Assembly: GCF_016741935.1 (NCBI RefSeq)
Contig: NZ_JAERRG010000059.1
Coordinates: forward strand, 1-33,166
Reading direction: 5' to 3'
Length of the DNA stretch: 33,166 bases
Source of the DNA: Streptomyces endocoffeicus
GTDB lineage: Bacteria > Actinomycetota > Actinomycetes > Streptomycetales > Streptomycetaceae
Numbering within the stretch: position 1 is the stretch's first letter; every line of letters begins with the position of its first letter. Shown piece after piece: positions 1 through 7,731 of this stretch. Made by a program: the position numbers and the translations under genes. The notes below the pieces were generated by a model. The model had not been told where the DNA came from and did not search any database. It saw nothing but the letters and a program-made list of their open reading frames with translations.

Positions 1-937
1 CGGCGGACAGGGCCGTGGTCAGGATGATGAAGTTGGTGACCGAGGCAGCAGCAGGGATGCCCGCAGCATCGAACATCACAACGAACGGACTGTGCTCGGT
101 GGAGTGGTCGCCGGCAAGGGCACGCCAGGGGGTCACAGCGAGCATGATGGCAATGGCGCCCAGGTAGAACAGCGTCAGGCGCACGATCAACGAGCGCAGT
201 GCGGCGCGCAGCGAGGGCCCTGGCTCTTTTGCTTCCGGAGCCGAGATGGCGACGAGTTCGATGCCGGCGAAGCTGAACACCACGATGGACATCGCCAGCC
301 AGATCGCCGTGGTGCCCTCAGGCAGAAACCCGCCGTGCGCCGTCCAGTTACTCACCCCTGTGGCGCGATGATGCGGGAGCCCGAACACGATCAGCACAAC
401 ACCGATGATGATGAAGGCCACCACGGCGCATGCCTTGATCATGCTCAGCACTGACTCGGTCGTGCCGAAATTGCGTACCCCGATCGCGTTCACGCCAGTG
501 ACAGCGACGATGAACATCGTCGCTACCACCCACAACGGGATCTGCGGCCACCAAAAACGCAGATAGATTCCTGCCGCCACCACCTCGCCACCGATGCCCA
601 CGATCAACGCAAGCCAGTAGATCCACCGCACCACGAAGCCTGCTGCCGACCCCAGATAGCGTGCCGTGATTGTTCCAAACGACCCCTGCACTGGGAGGGC
701 ACTGACCATTTCCCCCAGCGCGAAGGCAACCGTCACCGCGATCAGGGCACCGATCGCATAGCTGATCAGCACGCCAGGGCCTGCCAGCGAGATGGCCCCG
801 CCGGCCCCGAGGAACAGTCCCGTTCCCAGAGCAGACCCCAACCCCAGCAGCGCCATCTGCCGTCGCCCAAGCCCCTGCTGCAGTCCACCCTGGGACGCGC
901 GGTTCTCTCCCCGCGTGGTCTCGGTTTGAGCGGTCAT
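1..937 (-). CDS. Amino-acid permease (APC family), 3' end outside the window
   Basis: The visible 312 residues begin MTAQTETTRGENRASQGG and continue into GLGRRQMALLGLGSALGTGLFLGAG, the glycine-rich first membrane segment typical of amino acid-polyamine-organocation (APC) permeases. Several further hydrophobic helices follow (for example AGPGVLISYAIGALIAVTVAF and the stretch around VSNWTAHGGFLPEG between two helices). The protein should be a plasma-membrane importer or exchanger of amino acids. Its ATG overlaps the TGA of the upstream kynureninase gene (ATGA, 934-937), so the two are almost certainly translated from one mRNA. By context the substrate may be tryptophan, kynurenine, anthranilate or alanine; this is inference. 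The C-terminal part, usually another 130-160 residues, lies beyond position 1. Confidence 0.85.
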   Translation of the reverse strand, partial: MTAQTETTRGENRASQGGLQQGLGRRQMALLGLGSALGTGLFLGAGGAISLAGPGVLISYAIGALIAVTVAFALGEMVSALPVQGSFGTITARYLGSAAGFVVRWIYWLALIVGIGGEVVAAGIYLRFWWPQIPLWVVATMFIVAVTGVNAIGVRNFGTTESVLSMIKACAVVAFIIIGVVLIVFGLPHHRATGVSNWTAHGGFLPEGTTAIWLAMSIVVFSFAGIELVAISAPEAKEPGPSLRAALRSLIVRLTLFYLGAIAIMLAVTPWRALAGDHSTEHSPFVVMFDAAGIPAAASVTNFIILTTALSA

Positions 938-2178
938 GCCAGTGCCTCCGATGCGAGAATGCGAGTGCGGTCCAGAGCGGTCCACAGGCCGGTGAAGCTG
1001 GTGGACAGGGGTGACAGGCCGATCCGTATGCCGTCAGGAGCACGGAAATCGATGATCACTCCGCTGTCGATCAGGATGCGGGCAAGCTCTTCGGCCCGCG
1101 GGTGCGACACAGTGACATGACCGCCGCGCAGTGCATCGTCGCGAGGTGAGGCCAGAGTGAAGCCCAAGGGCGTCAGCCAGGCATCACTTAGGGCGATGGC
1201 CAGCCGGGTCAGGTCGGTGGACTTCGCGCGGACCTGTTCGATGCCTGCTTCCGACAGTAGTTCCACGCCGGCCATCACACCTGCGAGCCCCGTTATGGCG
1301 GGGGTGCCTGACAGCATGGCGCGGATGCCGGGGGCAGCCCGGTACTCCGGCGCCATGGCGTAGAGATCGGCAGCACTCATCCAGCCGGGGATGGGCTGGG
1401 CAAGCGTGGGCTGATGCTCGGAACGGACATAAATGAAAGCAGGGGCACCAGGCCCGGCGTTGAGGAACTTGTATGTGCAGCCGACGGCGAAGTCGCTGTC
1501 CGTGGCGTCCAGATGCACCGGCACAGAGCCGACGGTGTGGCACAGGTCCCACACCACCATGGCGCCAGCGGCGTGGACGGCCTCGTTGATGGCCCGCATG
1601 TCGGCTATATAGGCGGAGCGGTAGGCGACGTGGGAGAGGGTCACGACGGCGGTGCGGTCGCTGAGGGCGTCGATGACCTGCTGAGCGGTGACACCGGCGG
1701 CAGGATCGGACTCGATCCAGCGGACCATGAGGCCCTTGTCGCGGGCTATGGACTCGACGATGTAGCGGTCGGTGGGGAAGTTGTCCGTGTCAGTGACAAT
1801 CTCGCACCTGCCCGGTCGCAGAGAGAGCGCCGCGTGCAACGCCTTGTAAAGGCAGACAGAGGTGGAGTCAGCCAGGATCACCTGACCTGGTTCCGCTCCG
1901 AGCGCAGCGCCACCCAGGAGATCGCCGATGCGTTCGGGAAGATGCAGCCAGCCCTCTTGCCATCCCCGGATCATCCGGGAAGACCACTGTGAGGTCACCA
2001 GTTCCTGGACGACTTCCAGCGTACGGTGCAGCGGACGTCCGAGGGAATTTCCGTCGAGGTAGGCGACGACGTTGGGATCCTTGATGGGCACGAAGCGGTC
2101 CTGAAACGGAGCCAGAGGGTCTTGGCGGTCCATCGAAGCGGCGTTGTCCAGGGACGGCGGTGCGGCAGCAACAGTCAC
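934..2178 (-). CDS. kynU: Kynureninase
   Basis: This is a PLP enzyme of 414 aa, the usual length for kynureninase, which cleaves L-kynurenine to anthranilate plus L-alanine in tryptophan catabolism. Family landmarks are visible: YLDGNSLG at residues 40-47, WDLCHTVGSVPV at 210-221 (cofactor-binding Asp211, His214) and CTYKFLNAGPGAPAF at 234-248 with the Schiff-base lysine Lys237. I chose the GTG at 2178 because an AGAGAGGA ribosome binding site lies just upstream and the recognisable protein begins here. The frame stays open for 100 more codons upstream, but those residues show no family similarity. The stop overlaps the start of the permease gene. Tryptophan 2,3-dioxygenase and kynurenine formamidase are not in this window, so the enzyme may act on imported kynurenine or the other genes may be elsewhere. 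A role in supplying anthranilate for a secondary metabolite is possible but not shown. Confidence 0.93.
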   Translation of the reverse strand: MTVAAAPPSLDNAASMDRQDPLAPFQDRFVPIKDPNVVAYLDGNSLGRPLHRTLEVVQELVTSQWSSRMIRGWQEGWLHLPERIGDLLGGAALGAEPGQVILADSTSVCLYKALHAALSLRPGRCEIVTDTDNFPTDRYIVESIARDKGLMVRWIESDPAAGVTAQQVIDALSDRTAVVTLSHVAYRSAYIADMRAINEAVHAAGAMVVWDLCHTVGSVPVHLDATDSDFAVGCTYKFLNAGPGAPAFIYVRSEHQPTLAQPIPGWMSAADLYAMAPEYRAAPGIRAMLSGTPAITGLAGVMAGVELLSEAGIEQVRAKSTDLTRLAIALSDAWLTPLGFTLASPRDDALRGGHVTVSHPRAEELARILIDSGVIIDFRAPDGIRIGLSPLSTSFTGLWTALDRTRILASEALA

Positions 2179-2762
2179 AGCTGGTCCTCTCTTGTAGTGA
2201 CCCGCCCGTACGCGACAGTGAACGGCTAGGGCGCCACGGGAAACACGAAATATCCGGTCGCTGAGGGCATTGGCAGCTCGCTGCAAATCGCGGCCGTTAG
2301 CCCCGCAGTCACCGACCGAGCCGCGCGGCCCGGAAAGTTCAGCTGATCGTAGGTAGGGGTGCTGAACGCGGCACACGGTTGCGTGCATAGCCCTGTCGTT
2401 CAAGCGCACCGGGACCATGCCCGCCGCTAGTGCCGCGTCAGCCAAGGTTCGCCCCGCTCGCCGCCCTGGCACGGCCATCTGCGGCGTTGCCGAATCAGCC
2501 GAGTAGGCCCACTACGAGGCCGATCCGGCGCCTTGCAGCTGACCGCACCAGGACGCCCTCGCCACCGGGCAAACCTTGACTGACGCGGCACTAGCTTGAC
2601 TCTGTCGGGAAGGCGATGGCCGTGAAGACATGCCACAGGTGGGCCTTCGGCTGCCCCGGTAGCGCCAGCGGCGCATACCGTGTCCATGGGCGAACTCGTT
2701 GACGCTGCTCGACTCCAGAGCGGACCGCGTACCGGGCCTGCCAGTCGGGCGTCTGCTGCCCA
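2179..2762. other. Region without intact genes upstream of kynU
   Basis: Apart from the inverted-repeat element at 2426-2595, I see no supported gene here. An open frame continues upstream of kynU on the minus strand to 2478, but it runs through the inverted repeat and resembles no protein I know. The kynU promoter should lie just upstream of 2178, but no clear -35/-10 pair stands out. A short minus-strand stretch around 2600-2670 could be read as the tail of another damaged transposase, but I cannot assign it. Confidence 0.4.
2426..2595. mobile_element. 170-bp MITE-like element bounded by 24-bp inverted repeats
   Basis: The left end (2426-2449) starts GCTAGTGCCGCGTCAGCC and the right end (2572-2595) is its inverted copy with one mismatch in 24. 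The match stops abruptly outside both ends, as expected for terminal inverted repeats. The interior of about 120 bp has no convincing coding sequence. This fits a miniature non-autonomous transposable element or an internally deleted insertion sequence. I saw no clear target-site duplication. It sits about 250 bp upstream of kynU, so it may have separated that gene from its original promoter region. Confidence 0.6.
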
Positions 2763-2930
2763 CCGCGGACGCGGCTGGCACTCGCCCTTGGCGAACCGGG
2801 CTACGATCAGCGGCGCCGCGGTGGGCGAGTAGGTCGGGTAGGGGCCGTGCCATCTCCAGCTGACCTGGCCCTGGGGACAGGTGGCCTGCCGGCGGTCGAA
2901 GTCGACGTGGAAGTCGTCCGGCAGAGGCAT
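2763..2930 (-). pseudogene. IS1182-like transposase remnant (internal fragment)
   Basis: In one minus-strand frame about 55 residues read MPLPDDFHVDFDRRQATCPQ, then a GPYPTYSPTAAPLIVARF segment ending KGECQPRPR. This matches the central block of IS1182-family transposases, in which a D(F/W)D-R-Q-x-x-TCPQG motif is followed by a region with CxPC. The second cysteine of that CxPC motif has become Arg. Both the DDE catalytic regions and the element ends are gone, so it cannot be active. It lies among other transposase and regulator fragments. Confidence 0.55.
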
Positions 2931-3079
2931 TCCTCGGGGGCGTGTCGCGGTCGCTGAGGGAGGCGGGGTGAGCGTGACCAGCAACGGCAGGCTGCGGTGC
3001 CGGCCACCAGGTGCCGCTTGCGCGGCCGTTGTTCTCATGGGCGGTAGCGGGAGACGAACGGCCAGCCAGTGGGCCCCGG

Positions 3080-3175
3080 CTGGAGCCGTTGTTGCCGCTG
3101 GGCGTCAAGCCGGGTCGTCCGCCGGTGTGGACGCGCCGGCAGCTGATCGACGGCATACGGTGGCGAACGTGGACT
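3080..3175 (+). pseudogene. IS5-type transposase N-terminal remnant
   Basis: About 32 residues read LEPLLPLGVKPGRPPVWTRR and then QLIDGIRWRTWT, matching the N-terminal helix-turn-helix block of IS5-family transposases common in Streptomyces (family pattern: LEPLLP, then GRPP, then RRQLIDGIRWRTRTGVPWRD). The similarity stops before the conserved PWRD motif and the rest of the gene is missing. It abuts the LysR fragment that follows. Confidence 0.55.
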
Positions 3176-3264
3176 GCGGACGAGCCGATGTCCTGCTCGG
3201 CCTCCCACATAGCGGACGCTGCCTGGAGCGGTTGGTTCAGTCCGTGGTCATCCGGCCGAGGGTG

Positions 3265-3510
3265 CGGCACCGGAGCACCGGGTTCGAGACGGTCCGGGCG
3301 ATGGTCGCGGGCGGGATGGCGTGGTCGGTGCTGAACCAGCGACCGGTCCACTCCATGACCTACGACGGCGGGGAGGTGGTCACCCTCGAACTCGAGGAAC
3401 CGTTTGAGCCGCTGCCCCTCGTCCTGGCCTCGATGAAGGGCGTGCGGCTCACGCGCCGGGCGCAGGCATTCATCCGCTCTGCCGGGCGTGCCGTGCGCCT
3501 CGCTGGTTGA
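3265..3510 (+). pseudogene. LysR-family regulator, C-terminal effector-domain fragment
   Basis: The last 80 residues of this frame contain GFETVRAMVAGGMAWSVLNQ, RPVHSMTYDGGEVV and a final MKGVRLTRRAQAFIRS. This is the pattern of the last third of a LysR substrate-binding domain, where family members have SFE-V-x-x-L/M-V-A-x-G-L/M-G-x-x-x-L-N-Q-R-P and end in a TxxAxAF helix. The DNA-binding domain and most of the effector domain are absent, and the fragment begins beside transposase debris, so it is a truncated gene. The stop at 3508-3510 may be the original one. Confidence 0.55.
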
Positions 3511-3927
3511 CCGCGCACGCGACCGCGTCGGTCGGGCCAGCCGGTGCACCGCCGCGCCGACCACCATGGTCAGGCGGGTCCGGGCGCCGGAACACCGCCT
3601 GCGCCGCTCCACCGGGAGCCGCGTTTCGCGTCTTCCGACCACGTCAGGGAGGGACGGGCCGACGCCATCGTTCTTGAGGCGCCCGGAGGTGACGAGCCCG
3701 TGTGTGGGCATCCGTGGGGCGGGGCGAGCCGACTTCACCTCGGCACCCTCGGCGCTCTCTCCGGGCCCGCCAGCGCCGTCAGTAGCCTCGATCAGCGGAT
3801 AACTCACCGTGGTTGTCAGGTGACTCTTTGGGAAGATCTGCACCTGATTCATGGCGATTCCAATATTGGTAACAATGGGGTTATGTCCGGACGCTTTAGT
3901 CAATTCTCTATTCCAGGGCTTCGCGCG
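3511..3927. other. Intergenic region upstream of the sensor phosphatase gene
   Basis: No gene is supported here. The long frame leading into the phosphatase is open back to 3544, but those residues do not look like protein of this family. From about 3830 the composition becomes AT-richer, and a perfect 10-bp palindrome CCAATATTGG lies at 3860-3869. This suggests the promoter region of the downstream gene is around 3840-3910. Confidence 0.4.
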
Positions 3928-6735
3928 ATGACAGGCCAACGTCCACGTGGTCGAGGTGGGCGTCGGGTTCTCGGACGCGAGCAATACCGCCGAAACAGGG
4001 ACGAGCACGGGTCCCCGCCGATATCTCCGGAACCGCGCTTGCGCTCGATACTGAGCGTGCACAGCGTTGCAGGCCAGGTGTTCTTCCTCCTGGCTGCGGC
4101 CGCGGTACTGCTGATCGCCGCAGCGGTGGTGGCGCTGGTGTTGCAGGCCGGACATGACAGCAGGAACGACGCCACGCGCCGGTCAATCGCTGCCGCCCAG
4201 GGGTTCGCGGCCGCTCCGGGTACTGCGGCCGCGTTGACCAGTGCCCACCCGACCGCGGCGCTGCAGCCACATGTGGTGAAGGCCCAGAAGCAGTCCGGTG
4301 TCGATTTCGTCGTGGTGATGTCTCCAGACGGCATCCGCTACGCGAGTGATGACCCGGCTCTGATCGGATCGCGTTCTTTCGGTGATTACCAGCGGGCGGC
4401 GGCAGGCAAATCACTCACGCGTATGGCCAGATTTCAAGGTGTTGACTACGTGCGGACACTCACCCCGGTCAGGGCGGCTGACGGTTCGGTCGTCGGCGTC
4501 ATGTCGGTAGGGGTCAGGGTCCAGCGCGTCAACGATGCGGTGCAGCGCCAGCTGCCAGTCCTCCTCGGTTCCGGAGCCGGCGCGCTGGTCCTGGCCGCGG
4601 GTGGCTCGGCGCTGGTGGGCCGACGGCTGCTGCGCCAGACCCACGGCCTGGGTCCGGTCGAGATGACGCGGATGTACGAGCACCACGACGCGGTGCTGCA
4701 CGCGGTCCGGGAGGGAGTATTGATCATCGGGGGTGACAAGCGGCTGCTGCTGGCTAATGACGAGGCCCGGCGGCTGCTGGGCCTGCCGCCGGACGCGGAG
4801 GGGCGCCGCGTCGCCGACCTCGGTATGGAACCGGGCATGACTGAGTTGCTGGGTTCCGGGCGGGCGGCGACCGACGAGGTGCGCCTGGCTGGGGACCGGC
4901 TGCTGGCCATCAACACCCGGCCAACCGACCCCAAGGGAGGGCCGCCGGGCAGCGTGGCGACCCTGCGGGACACCACTGAGCTGCAGGCTCTGGCGGGCCG
5001 GGCGGCGGTGGCGCGAGAGCGGCTGACGCTGCTGTACGAGGCCGGGGTGCGGATCGGGACCACGCTGGATGTGGTGCGCACGGCGGAGGAACTGGCGGAG
5101 GTGGCCATCTCGCGGTTCGCCGACGTGGCCACGGTCGACCTGCTGGAGCCGGTGTTGCGCGGGGAGGAGCCGGCCGGGGCAAGTACGGAGCTCCATCGCG
5201 CGGCCGTCCGCAGTATCAGGGGTGAACCGCCGCTCCACCTGGTGGAGGAGCTCATCCGGTTCGCCCCCTCCACTCCGCAAGCATCGGCGGTCCACAACGG
5301 ACGCGCGGTGCTGGAGGCCGATCTGAAGTCTGCGCCTGGATGGCAGCTCCAGGATCCGGAGCGGGCCCGGAGCATCCTGGAGTTCGGCATCCACTCGTTG
5401 ATCACGGTGCCGCTGCAGGCGCGGGACGTGGTGCTGGGCATGGTCAACTTCTGGCGGGCGGACACGCCGGAGCCGTTTGGGGAGGAGGATGTGTCTTTCG
5501 CCGAGGAGCTCACCGCGCGGGCGGCGGTGTCCATAGACAACGCCCGCCGCTTCACCCGCGAACACACCACGGCCGTCACCCTGCAGCGTAGGCTGCTGCC
5601 CCGCGCTCTCCCCGAGCAGCCCGCCGTGGAGGTTGACCACCGCTACCTGCCGGCCCGAGCCGGGGTGGGCGGGGACTGGTTCGACGTCCTCCCGCTGCCC
5701 GGCGCCCGGGTGGCGCTGGTCGTGGGCGATGTGGTGGGGCACGGCCTGCACGCGGCGGCGACGATGGGTCGACTGCGTACTGCCGTGCACAACTTCTCCA
5801 CCCTCGATCTGCCGCCCGACGAGCTGCTGGGCCACCTCGACGACCTGGTCACCCGGATCGATGCCGACGAAGCAGCCGAGAGCGAGGAGCCGAGCATTAC
5901 CGGCGCCACCTGCCTGTATGCCATCTACGACTCCGTTGCCGGCCGCTGCACCGTGGCCAGGGCTGGTCATCCCGGGCCCGCTCTCGTTCTCCCCGACGGC
6001 ACCGTGGATTTCCCCGAGGTGCCCGCCTCCCTCCCGCTGGGCCTGGGTGGGGAGCCCTTCGAGACCGTCGAGCTTCAGCTGACTGAGGGGAGCCAGCTGG
6101 TCCTGTTCACCGACGGGCTGATCGAAGATCGCGGCCGTGACATCGACGTCGGCCTCGGCCTCCTGCGCGATGCCCTGGCCAATCATCCGGGGAGGGGTCC
6201 GCACGAGACCTGCCAGGCCGTCTTCGATGTCGTGTTCCCTGCCTGCCCCAGGGACGACGTCGCCCTGCTGGTGGCCCGCACCCGCCTGCTGGACCCGGCC
6301 CGGATCGCCCACTGGGATGTGCCCTCGGACCCCGCGGCGGTGGCGCCGGTGCGTGCCGCGTGCGGACGGCAGCTGCAGGCGTGGGGACTGGAGGAGATCG
6401 CCTACACCACCGGGTTGATCCTCAGCGAGCTGATCACCAACGCCATCCGCTACGGCACCCAGCCCATCACCGTGCGCCTACTGTACGACCGGTCCCTGAT
6501 CTGCGAAGTCTCCGATGGCAGCAGCACCTCGCCGCACCTGCGGCGCGCCGCCGCCACCGACGAGGGCGGCCGCGGGTTGTTCCTCATCGCCCAGCTCGCC
6601 GAGCGCTGGGGCACCCGCTACACCTCGCGTGGCAAGGTCATCTGGACCGAACAGGCCCTCCACGACGGGGGTGCGGAGCCGAGCGGGGACCTGGGCCGCA
6701 TCCTGCTGGATCAATGGACCGACGAAGCGCTGTGA
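3928..6735 (+). CDS. Membrane sensor PP2C (SpoIIE-type) phosphatase fused to an RsbW-like ATPase domain
   Basis: From the ATG at 3928 this is 935 aa. In order: a basic N-terminus; TM1 about 49-73; an extracytoplasmic Cache/PDC-like region about 75-205 (VDFVVVMSPDGIRYASDDP, then a VGVMSVGV strand); TM2 about 209-231; PAS about 250-355; GAF about 365-545; PP2C/SpoIIE phosphatase about 570-788 with GGDWFDV, GDVVGHG, FTDGLIED and PRDDVALL supplying metal-binding aspartates; and an HATPase_c domain about 800-920 with the N-box SELITNAIRYG and GGRGLFLI. Such proteins are thought to act on anti-sigma-factor antagonists (STAS) and sigma factors: the phosphatase removes and the kinase-like domain adds phosphate, tuned by a ligand outside the cell. 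Start choice: the ATG at 3883 has GGGG only 2 nt away, whereas 3928 has CAGGG about 9 nt upstream and leaves the AT-rich segment as promoter; 3883 remains possible. No STAS or sigma gene is adjacent, so it probably acts in trans. Confidence 0.92.
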   Translation: MTGQRPRGRGGRRVLGREQYRRNRDEHGSPPISPEPRLRSILSVHSVAGQVFFLLAAAAVLLIAAAVVALVLQAGHDSRNDATRRSIAAAQGFAAAPGTAAALTSAHPTAALQPHVVKAQKQSGVDFVVVMSPDGIRYASDDPALIGSRSFGDYQRAAAGKSLTRMARFQGVDYVRTLTPVRAADGSVVGVMSVGVRVQRVNDAVQRQLPVLLGSGAGALVLAAGGSALVGRRLLRQTHGLGPVEMTRMYEHHDAVLHAVREGVLIIGGDKRLLLANDEARRLLGLPPDAEGRRVADLGMEPGMTELLGSGRAATDEVRLAGDRLLAINTRPTDPKGGPPGSVATLRDTTELQALAGRAAVARERLTLLYEAGVRIGTTLDVVRTAEELAEVAISRFADVATVDLLEPVLRGEEPAGASTELHRAAVRSIRGEPPLHLVEELIRFAPSTPQASAVHNGRAVLEADLKSAPGWQLQDPERARSILEFGIHSLITVPLQARDVVLGMVNFWRADTPEPFGEEDVSFAEELTARAAVSIDNARRFTREHTTAVTLQRRLLPRALPEQPAVEVDHRYLPARAGVGGDWFDVLPLPGARVALVVGDVVGHGLHAAATMGRLRTAVHNFSTLDLPPDELLGHLDDLVTRIDADEAAESEEPSITGATCLYAIYDSVAGRCTVARAGHPGPALVLPDGTVDFPEVPASLPLGLGGEPFETVELQLTEGSQLVLFTDGLIEDRGRDIDVGLGLLRDALANHPGRGPHETCQAVFDVVFPACPRDDVALLVARTRLLDPARIAHWDVPSDPAAVAPVRAACGRQLQAWGLEEIAYTTGLILSELITNAIRYGTQPITVRLLYDRSLICEVSDGSSTSPHLRRAAATDEGGRGLFLIAQLAERWGTRYTSRGKVIWTEQALHDGGAEPSGDLGRILLDQWTDEAL

Positions 6736-6918
6736 CAGGCGATGCCTGAGGTGGCGGTGACACCGGGTTAAGGTGTTGCGCTCCTTGTTGTAGCCCTTCT
6801 TGCACACGTCGCGGTGGACGGCCGACAGTCCCGCGCCAAGACGATCTACGGGAACACGCCCCGCTGCGGGAGCGAAACCCATGGATTGATCACCAATGGA
6901 TAGGCGTTCGAAGGGCTA

Positions 6919-7495
6919 GGGTCCGTCTTCGAAGATCACTTCGTGATGGATCATGGTGGGTGTGATACGTCGTCATGAACTCACCGATCACGAGTGGGAG
7001 TTACTCGCTCCGCTGATACCGCGAGCCGTTCGACTCCACCGTCGTCCGCGCCCACCAGCACGCCGCCTCCACCGGACGAAAAAGGGGCAGCTGCGGACGG
7101 ACGAACCGGACGATCACGCCCTCGGCCGATCCCGAGGCGGACTGACCAGCAAAATCCACCTCGCCTGTGACGGCAAGGGCCGCCCTCTCGCGATCCTCAT
7201 CACGCCGGGCCAACGCCACGACAGCGTCTGCGCACACCCGCTCCTGGAACGCATCCGCGTGCCCTGCACCGGCCCGGGGCAGGCCGCGCTGCCGCCCAGA
7301 TCGCGTCATCGCCGACAAGGCATACAGCTCCCGCGGCTTCCGCGCCTACCTGCGCCGCCGCGGCATCACGCACACCATCCCGGAGAAGACCGACCAGCAG
7401 CGCCACCGGCTGGGCCCCGGCCGCCACCTCCTACGAAGCGGCGGTCAGTCTCGCGTCATTGCTGCTCTGGGCAAGATCCGTTTGAAGACGGACCC
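6919..7495 (+). mobile_element. Internally deleted IS5-type element with both terminal inverted repeats
   Basis: The left end GGGTCCGTCTTCGAA (6919-6933) and right end TTTGAAGACGGACCC (7481-7495) are inverted copies with one mismatch in 15. Between them lies a broken transposase gene, and its stop codon falls inside the right repeat, which is usual for compact IS5-group elements. The element is 577 bp, shorter than the roughly 850-900 bp of a full copy. No target duplication is obvious in the flanks. Confidence 0.65.
6953..7484 (+). pseudogene. IS5-family transposase, broken by deletions and frameshifts
   Basis: The N-terminus VIRRHELTDHEWELLAPLIP is intact, but it jumps directly to FDSTVVRAHQHAAST in another frame, removing the PWRDVP region. 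The first frame resumes with DEPDDHALGRSRGGLTSKIH and LACDGKGRPLAILITPGQRH (second catalytic Asp region). Then GRPRCRPDRVIADKAYSSRG and FRAYLRRRGITHTIPEKTDQ follow in yet another frame. A second deletion after RHRLGP removes the catalytic Glu region and joins the C-terminus SYEAAVSLASLLLWARSV, ending in TGA at about 7484. At least two internal deletions and several frame changes make this non-functional. Confidence 0.75.
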
Positions 7496-7731
7496 GCACC
7501 AGGCGGCGGGACGGCCAAGTCAGCCGATGGTGTACAGCCGCGGACACCGGAGCGCGGACAGGACGGCGTCGCCGGTCAGTGGTCCACCTCCGCTCACGCG
7601 GAGAGCGCGCAATGGACACCGTCGTCACGAGCACCGTCGCCGGTTCGCCTCCATCTGTGCGAAGCAGCCAGCTACCACACACGGTGATCTGCAAGCTTCT
7701 CCGACAAGCACCGGCCGTACCAGCCTCGGAT
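7496..7731. other. Intergenic, no recognisable feature
   Basis: The segment between the IS remnant and the end of the nucleotidyltransferase gene has open frames on both strands but none with family resemblance, ribosome binding site or convincing codon pattern. I see nothing to annotate. Confidence 0.35.

Noticed and set aside
2179..2478. N-terminal extension of kynureninase
   Set aside because: The added 100 residues run through the inverted repeat and have no similarity to kynureninase, whereas the GTG at 2178 has a good ribosome binding site.
3544..3882. N-terminal extension of the sensor phosphatase
   Set aside because: The extra residues are Arg/Pro-rich and precede the basic N-terminus and first membrane helix; no ribosome binding site supports them.
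4411..6312. 633-codon minus-strand open frame opposite the sensor phosphatase
   Set aside because: It is antisense to clearly recognisable GAF, PP2C and HATPase domains, is Gln/Arg/His-rich and has no family resemblance; it results from GC bias at third positions.
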